Assembly (NCBI GenBank): GCA_037974665.1
Contig: CM075782.1
Span: 42,150,851-42,214,850, forward strand
Length of the DNA: 64,000 nucleotides
Source of the DNA: Ehretia macrophylla
Taxonomy: Eukaryota; Streptophyta; Magnoliopsida; Boraginales; Ehretiaceae
Direction: 5' to 3'
Positions 56,884 through 64,000 of the stretch are shown here, piece by piece. The position numbers and the translations under genes are program-made. The notes beneath the pieces are model-generated. The model had not been told where the DNA came from. It saw nothing but the letters and a program-made list of their open reading frames with translations, and searched no databases. Position 1 is the first letter of the stretch. Each line of letters begins with the position of its first letter.

Positions 56884-59800
56884 CTACGATGGGGGCAGCA
56901 AGTCTGCTGGGCTGCATCTATTTTCGAAGCCCAAAATCGAACGTTTTCATCAGTTTCGGATCACTTTTCTTCTTTCGCACTGTTTTTCCATCTTGAATTG
57001 TACGTTGTGAGGAGCGAAAAAGATGACAACATAATCCATCATATTTTTATTACCTTGTCCCACGGCACCTTGGATAAGACAACTTCACCTCACATAGAGG
57101 CTGGGCCCGCAAACCAAGGGTGTGGGGCTTGAGACCAGGTCTCCGTCGCTCCGGTGCCCATAACTTTTGATCCGTAAAGAGTTACGCGGCGCACAGTATA
57201 TCGTTGGAAAGCTCTCCGAGAGCTCTAAGATGGGGGTAGCTAGCTTGCTTGGCTGCGCCTATTTTTGAAGTGCAAAATCGTATGATTTAATCAGTTTCAT
57301 GTCACTTTTCTTCTTTTGCACTGTTTTTTCATCCCGAATTTTACGCCATGAGCAGTGAAAAAGATGACAACATAATCCATCCTATTTCTATTACAGAATC
57401 CCACGGCACATTGGACAAGACAACATCGCTTCACGTAGAGGCTAGGCTAGCAAACCGAGGGCATAGGGCTTGGGACTAGGTCCCCATCGCTCCTGTGCCC
57501 ATAACTTTTGATCCATAGGGAGTTATGCAGCGCACAGCAAGCCGTTGGAAAGCTCTCCGAGAGCTCTACGACGGGGGCAGCGAGACTGCTCGGCTGCGCC
57601 TATTTTTCATGCCCAAAATCAAACTTTTTCATCAGTTTGGTGCACTTTTCTTCTTTTGCACTGTTTTTCGTCCCGTATCGTACGTCGTGAGCTGCGAAAA
57701 GGATGACAATACAATCTATCATATTTTTATTACAGAATCTCATGACACCTTGGACAAGACAACTTCGCCTAAAGTAGAGGCTGGATGCACAAATCGAGGG
57801 CATAGGGCTTGGGACCAGGTCTCCGTCGCGCCGGTGCCCATAACTTTTGATCCGTAAGGAGTTATACGGCACACAACATACTGCTGGAAGGTTCTCTGAG
57901 AGCTCTACGATGGGGGCAGCAAGCATGCTTAGCTATGCCTCTTTTCGGACCCGAAAATTGAATATTTTCATCAGTTTTGGGCCACCTTTCTTCTTTTGCA
58001 CTGTTTTTCTGTCCCAAATTGTACGTCGTGAATAGCGAAAAGTACGACAACGTAATCCATCATATTTCTATTACCGAATCCCACGGGACCTTGGACAAGA
58101 CAACTTCGCCTCGAGTCGAGGTTGGGCCCACAAACTGAGGGCGTAGGGCTTGGGACCAGGTCTCCGTCGCTCATATGCCCATAACTTTTGATCCGTATGG
58201 AGTTACATAGTGCATAGTATACCGTTGGAAAGCTCTCCAAGAGCTCTACTACAGGTGCAGCAAGGCTTCTCGACTACGCCTATTTTCAGAGCCCAAAATC
58301 GTACGTTTTCATCTATTTCGGGTCATTTTCTATTTTTGCACTATTTTTCTGTCCCGAATTATATGTCGTGAACAGCAAAAAGGACAACAACGTAATCCAT
58401 CATATTTCTATTACCGAATCCTACGGCACCTTGGACAAGAAAACTTCACCTCACGTAGAGGCTGGGCCCGCAAACCGAGGGCGTAGTGCTTAAGACCAGC
58501 TCTCCGTCGCTCCAGTGCCCATTACTTTTGATCCGTAAGGAGTTATGCAGTGCACAATATACCGTTGGAAGGCTCTCTGAGAGCTGTACGATGGGACAGC
58601 AAGCCTGCTTGGCTGCGCCTATTTTCAGAGCCCACAATCGAACGTTTTCATCAGTTTCGGGTCACTTTTCTTCTTTCGCACTGTTTTTCCATCTTGAATT
58701 GTAAGTCGTGAGGAGTGAAACGGATGACAACATAATCCATCATATTTCTATTACCTAATCCCATGGCACCTTGGATAAGACAACTTGGCCTCACGTAGAG
58801 GCTAGGCCCACAAACCGAGGGTGAGGGGCTTGGGACCAGGTCTCCGTCGCTCCGGTGGCCATAACTTTTGATCCGTAAGGAGTTACCTGGTGCACAGGAT
58901 ACCGTTGGAAAGCTCTCCAAGAATTCTACGATAGGAGCAGCAAGCCTGTTGTGCTACGCCTATTTTTCGGAGCCCAAAATCCAATGTTTTCTTCAGTTTT
59001 GGGTAACTTTTCTTCTTTTGCACTATTTTTCCGTCGTGAATTGTACGTCGGGAGCTGCGAAAAGGACGACAACGTAATCCATCATATTTCTATTACCGAA
59101 TCCCACGACACCTTGGACAAGACAACTTCACTTAATGTAGAGGCTGGGCCCACAAACCGAGGGCCTAGGGCTTGGGACCAGGTTTCTGCCGCTTCAGTGC
59201 CCATAACTTTTGATTTGTAAAGAGCTACGCGGTGCACAGCATACCATTGGATAGCTCTCCAAGAGCTCTCTGATGGGGGCAGCAAGACTGCTCAACTGCG
59301 CCTATTTTCAGAGCCCAAAATTGAACATTTTCATCAGTTTCAGGTCATTTTTCTTCTTTTGCACTGCTTTTCCGTCCCAAATTGTACGTCGTGATCCGCA
59401 AAAATGACGACAACATAATCCATCGTATTTCTATTACCGAATCCCATGGCACCTTGGACAAGACAACTTCACATCACGTAGAGGCTGGGCCCGCAAACTG
59501 AGGTTTTGGGGCTTGGCACCAAGTCTCCGTTGCTCCGGTGCCCATAACTTTTGATTCGTAAAGAGTTACGCGGCGCACAGCATGCCGTTGGAAAGCTCTC
59601 CGGGAGCTCTAAGACGGAGGCAGCTAGCCCGCTCGGCTGCGCCCATTTTCGAAGCCTAAAATAGAATGATTTCATTAGTTTCGGGTCACTTTTCTGCTTT
59701 TGCGCAGTTTTTCCATCCCGAATTGTACGTCGTGAGCAGCAAAAAAGATGACAACATAATCCATCATATTTCTATTACCGAATCCCATGGCACCTTGGAC

Positions 59801-60239
59801 AAGACAACTTCGCCTCACGTAGAGGCTGGGCCAGCAAACCGAGGGCATGGGGCTTGGGACCAGGTCTCAGTCGCTCCGGTGCCCATAACTTTTGAACCGT
59901 AAGGCGTTACGCGGAGCACATCTTACCGTTGGAATGTTCTCCGAGAGCCCTACGACGTGGCCATCTAGCCTGCTCAATAGCGCCTATTTTAGGTGCCAAA
60001 AATCAAACATTTTCATCAGTTTCGTGTCACTTTTCTACTTTTGCACTATTTTTCCATCCCGGATCATACGACGTGAGCTGCGAAAAGGACGACAACGTAA
60101 TCCATCATATTTTTATTACTGAATCCCACGACACCTTGGACAAGACAACTTCACCCTAAAGCAGTGGCTGGGCCCACCAACCGAAGGCGCGGGGCTTAGG
60201 ACCAGGTCTCCGTCGTTTCGGTGCCCATAACTTTTGATC

Positions 60240-60253
60240 CGTAAGGAGTTACG
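60240..60253. other. Second spacer dyad (representative)
   Basis: CGTAAGGAGTTACG: 5-bp stems CGTAA/TTACG around four bases, next to the CATAACTTTTGATC phase mark; widespread in both 5S units and satellite monomers. Confidence 0.55.
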
Positions 60254-63200
60254 CGGCGCACAACATACCGTTGAAAAGCTCTCCGGGAGCTCTACGATAG
60301 GAGCAGCGATCCTGCTTCGCTACGTCTATTTTTGGAGTCCAAAATCAAACGTTTTTATCAGTTTTGGGTCACTTTTCTTTTTTTGCACTATTTTTCTTTC
60401 CCGAATTATACGTCGTGATCTGCGAAAAGGATGATAATGTAATCCATCATATTTCTATTACAGAATCTCACGGCACCTTGGACAAGACAACTTCGCCTCA
60501 AGTAGAGGCTGGACCTGCAAACCGAGGGTGTAGGGCTTGGGACTAGGTCTCCGTCGCTCCGGTGCCCATAACTTTTGATCCGTAAGGAGTTACGTGGTGC
60601 ACAGCATACCGTTGGAAAGCTTTCCGAGAGCTCTACGATGGGGGCAGCAAACCTGCTCAACTGCACCTATTTTCGGTGCCAAAAATCAAACATTTTCATC
60701 AGTTTTGTGTCACTTTTCTACTTTGGCACTATTTTTCCGTCCCGAATCATACGACGTGAGCTGCGAAAAGGACGACAACGTAATCCATCATATTTCTATT
60801 GCCGAATCCCACGACACCTTGGACAAGACAACTTCACCCTAAAGTAGAGGCTGGGCCCGCAAACTGAGGGCGCGGGGCTTAGGATTAGGTCTCCGTAGCT
60901 TTGGTGCCCATAACTTTTCATCCATAAGGAATTACGTGGCGCACAGCATACCGTTGGAAAGCACTTCGAGAGCTCTACGACGGGGGCAGCAAGCCTGCTT
61001 AACTGCGCCTATTTGTGGTGCCTAAAATTGAACATTTTTATCAGTTTCGGGTCACTTTTCTTCTTTTACACTATTTTTCTGTCCCGGATCGTACGTCGTG
61101 ATCCGTAAAAAGGACGACAACGTAATCCATCATATTTCTATTACCGAATCCTACGGCACCTTGGACAAGACAACTTCGCCTCACGTAGAGGCAGGGCGCA
61201 CAAACACAGGGTGTAGGGCCTGGGACCAGGTCTCCGTCGCTCCGGTGCCTATAACTTTTGATCCATAAGGAGTTACGAGACACACAGCATACCGTTGGAA
61301 AGATCTCCGAGAGCTCTATGACTGGGGCAACAAGCCTGCTTGGCTATGCCTATTATCGGAGCAAAAAATCAAACGTTTTCATCAGTTTTGGATCACTTTT
61401 CTTCTTTTGCACTATTTTTCGTCCCGGATCGTGCGTCGTGAGCCGCAAAAAGGACGACAACGTGATCCATCATATTTCTATTATCGAATCCTATGGCACC
61501 TGGGACAAGACAACTTCGCTTTATGTAGAGGCTGGGCACGCAAACCGAGGGCATGGGGCTTGGGACCAGGTCTCCGTCGTTCCAGTGACCATAACTTTTG
61601 ATCCGTAAGGAGTTACGTGACGCATAGCATATAGTTGGAAAGCTCTCCAAGAGCTCTAAGACATGGGCAGCAAGCCTGCTCGGCTGAGCCTGTTTTTAGA
61701 GCCCAAAATCGAACTGTTTCATCAGTTTTGGGACACTTTTCTTTCTTTGCGTTGTTTTTCCATCTCGGATCGTATGTTGTGAGCCGCGAAAAGGACGACA
61801 ACGTAATCCATCACATTTCTATTACAGAATTCCACGGTGCCTTGGACAAGACAACTTCGCCTCACGCAGAGGCTGGGCCTACAAACTAAGGGCGTGGGGC
61901 TTGGGACTAGGTCTCCGTCGCTCTGGTGCCCATAACTTTTGATCCATAAGGAATTACGTGGCACACAGCATACCGTTGGAAAGCACTTCGAGAGCTCTAC
62001 GACGTGGGCAGCAAGCCTGCTTAATTCTGCCTATTTTTGGTGCCTAAAATTGAACATTTTTATCAGTTTCGGGTCAATTTTTTTCTTTTGTACTATTTTT
62101 CTGTCCCGGATCGTACGTCATGAATAGCAAAAAGAACGACAACGTAATCCATCATATTTCGATTATCGAATCCCACGGTACCTTGGACAAGACAACTACG
62201 CCTCAAGTAGAGGCTGGGCCCGCAAACCGAGGGCGTGGTGCTTGGGTTCAATTTTCTGTCGCTCTGGTGCCCATAACGTTTGATCCATAAGGAGTTACGC
62301 GGCGCACAGCATACTGTTGGAAAGCTCTCTGAGAGCTCTACGACGGGGGCAGCAAGCCTACTCGGCTGCGCCTATTTTCAGAGACCAAAATCAAATATTT
62401 TCATCAGTTTATGGTCACTTTTCTTCTTTTGCACTATTTTTCTGTCCCGAATTGCACATCGTGAGCCGCGAAAAGGATGACAACGTAATCCTTCATATTT
62501 CTATTACCAAATCTCATGGAACCTTGGACAAGACAACTTCGCCTCAAGTAGAGGCTGGGCCGGCAAACCGAGGGCGTAGGGCTTGAGACCAGGTCTCCGT
62601 CGCTCTAGTGCCCATAACTTTTGATCCGTAAGGAGTTACGCGGTTCACATCATACCGTTGGAAAGCTCTCCGAGAGCTCTAAGATGGGGGTAGTAAGCTT
62701 GCTCGACTGTGCCTATTTTCGGAACACAAAATCGAACGTTTTCATCAGTTTTGGGTCATTTTTCTTCTTTTGCATTGTTTTTCTGTCCCGAATTGTACGT
62801 CGTGAGCCGCGAAAAGGATGACAACGTAATCCATCATATTTCTATTACCGAATCCCATGGTACCTTGGACAAGACAACTTCGTTTCACGTTAAGGCTGGG
62901 CCCGCAAACCAAGGGCGTGGGTTTTGGGACCAGGTCTCCATCGGTCCGGTGCCCATAACTTTTGATCCGTAAGGAGTTACGCGATGCACAGCATACCGTT
63001 GGAAAGCTCTTCGAGAGCTCTACGATAGAGGTAGTAAGCTTGCTCAGTTGCACCTATTTTCAGAGCCCAAAATCGAACGTTTTCATTAGTTTCGGGTCAC
63101 TTTTCTTCTTTTGCACTGTTTTTCCGTCCCGGACATATGTTGTGAGCCGTGAAAAGAACGACAACGTAATCCATCATATTTCTATTATCGAATCCCACGA

Positions 63201-64000
63201 CACCTTGGACAAGACAACTTCGCCTCACGTAGAGGCTGGGCCAGCAAACCGAGGGCATGGGGCTTGGGACCAAGTCTCCGTCGCTCCGGTGCCCATAACT
63301 TTTGATCCGTAAAGATTTATGTGGCGCACAGCATACCGTTAGAAAGCTCTCTGAGATCTCTACGACAGGGGCAACAAGCCTGCTTGGCTGCGCCTATTTT
63401 TAAAGTCCAAAATTAAATTATTTTATCAGTTTTGTGTCACTTTTCTTCTTCTACACTATTTTTTTGTCCCGGATCGTACATCGTGAGCCTCAAAAAGGAT
63501 GACAGCATAATCCATCATATTTCTATTACCGAATCCCACGGCATCTTGGACAAGACAACTTCACCTCAAGTAGAGGCTGGGCCCGCAAACCGAGGGTGTG
63601 GGGCTTAGCACTAGTTCTCCGTCGCTCTGGTGCTCATAACTTTTGATCCGTAAGGAGTTACGGGGTGCAAAGCATACTGTTTGAATGCTCTCCGAGAGCT
63701 CTACGATGGGGGCAGCAAGACTGCTAGACTGAGCCTATTTTCAGAGCCTAAAATCGAATGATTTTATCAGTTTCGTGTCACTTTTCCTCTTTTGTACTAT
63801 TTTTTCGTCCCGAATTCTACGTCGTGAGGCTAGAAAAGGATGACAACGTAATCCATCATATTTCGATTGCCAAATCCCATGACACCTTGAAAAAGACAAC
63901 TTCGCCTCAAGTAGAGGTTGGGCCCTTAAACCGAGGGCGTGGGGCTTAGGACCAGGTCTTCGTCGCTCTTCTGCCCATAAATTTTGATCTGTAAAGAGTT

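Larger units (their letters stand above)
55620..64000 (+). repeat. 340/341-bp satellite derived from the 5S spacer, lacking the 5S gene
   Basis: Phase mark CATAACTTTTGATCC recurs at 55621, 55961, 56270, 56477, 56818, 57159, 57500, 57839, 58180, 58520, 58860, 59202, 59543, 59884, 60226, 60567, 60909, 61250, 61590, 61931, 62272, 62613, 62954, 63294, 63635 and 63976. Twenty-three of 25 intervals are 339-342 bp. Each monomer is colinear with the 5S spacer read in the sense of the gene, but the part from just before the AT box through the gene, T-tracts and distal spacer (about 192 bp) is missing, with the junction GACGACAACGTAATCC. It also has its own fixed variants (CCCGAATTGTACGTCGTGAG where 5S units have CCCTGATCGTTCGTCGGGAG). 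No 5S gene and no protein gene is seen in it. The array runs off the window. Confidence 0.93.

Noticed and set aside
60575-60847. Recurrent frames in the 341-bp satellite
   Set aside because: Same cause: one monomer frame repeated. Most begin at TTG in the phase mark or read through monomer borders.
55620-64000. CRISPR-like regular repeats
   Set aside because: The repeat covers the whole 341-bp monomer with no unique spacers, in a plant nuclear context.
55620-64000. Calling the satellite centromeric
   Set aside because: The length is compatible, but nothing in the sequence shows centromere function; the neighbouring chromovirus elements are only suggestive.

Overview
This window is nuclear DNA of a flowering plant. 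It holds no ordinary protein-coding gene. Three kinds of sequence fill it: a long tandem array of 5S ribosomal DNA units, a 5S-spacer-derived satellite that has lost the 5S gene, and a nest of Ty3/gypsy LTR retrotransposon fossils. The plant assignment rests on the 5S sequence (plant-type 5S with a BamHI-type GGATCC and a GTTAAGCGTGCTTGG-like box A), on the initiator-methionine tRNA primer sites (TGGTATCAGAGC), and on chromovirus-type elements with very long LTRs. I cannot name the species.

Layout. 1-22967: 5S array on the minus strand, 44 gene copies (called L1-L44), unit mostly 531-534 bp, with a recurrent shorter unit of about 495 bp. 22968-35221: a broken Ty3/gypsy element (family 1, plus strand) with two 3.6-kb LTRs, followed by an extra copy of its own leader. 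35222-45060: the 5S array resumes, same strand, 18 more copies (R1-R18) plus a fragment at each edge. 45061-54739: a second Ty3/gypsy element (family 2, minus strand), lacking its 3' part and split by a family-1 solo LTR at 45550-49118 with a 5-bp target duplication. 54740-55619: a minus-strand integrase-region fragment of family 1, into which family 2 appears to have inserted. 55620-64000: about 25 monomers of a 340/341-bp satellite. This satellite is the 5S unit, in the opposite orientation, with a block of about 192 bp missing that contains exactly the promoter AT box, the whole 5S gene and the Pol III terminator.

Internal order of the array. The left block is not a random tandem. Units fall into recognisable types that recur in the order A-B-C-(x)-D-E (about 2.6 kb). 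The short-spacer type A is followed by type B in all seven cases. Copies L1-L13 and L28-L40 form a similar series about 14.13 kb apart. In the right block, units alternate between two types from R9 to R18 (dimer, about 1.06 kb). Nearly all 5S copies share the same departures from the canonical angiosperm 5S sequence, some inside the internal promoter, so the array looks like an amplified off-type or pseudogenic family rather than the main functional 5S locus. External promoter-like and terminator sequences nevertheless persist.

Most open reading frames in the 5S and satellite regions are shadows of the repeat. The recurrent 76-codon frame begins with TTG, not ATG. The most interesting feature is the gene-free 5S-spacer satellite and its relation to the neighbouring higher-order 5S array. 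I read it as a 5S unit that lost its gene once and then amplified as a satellite.
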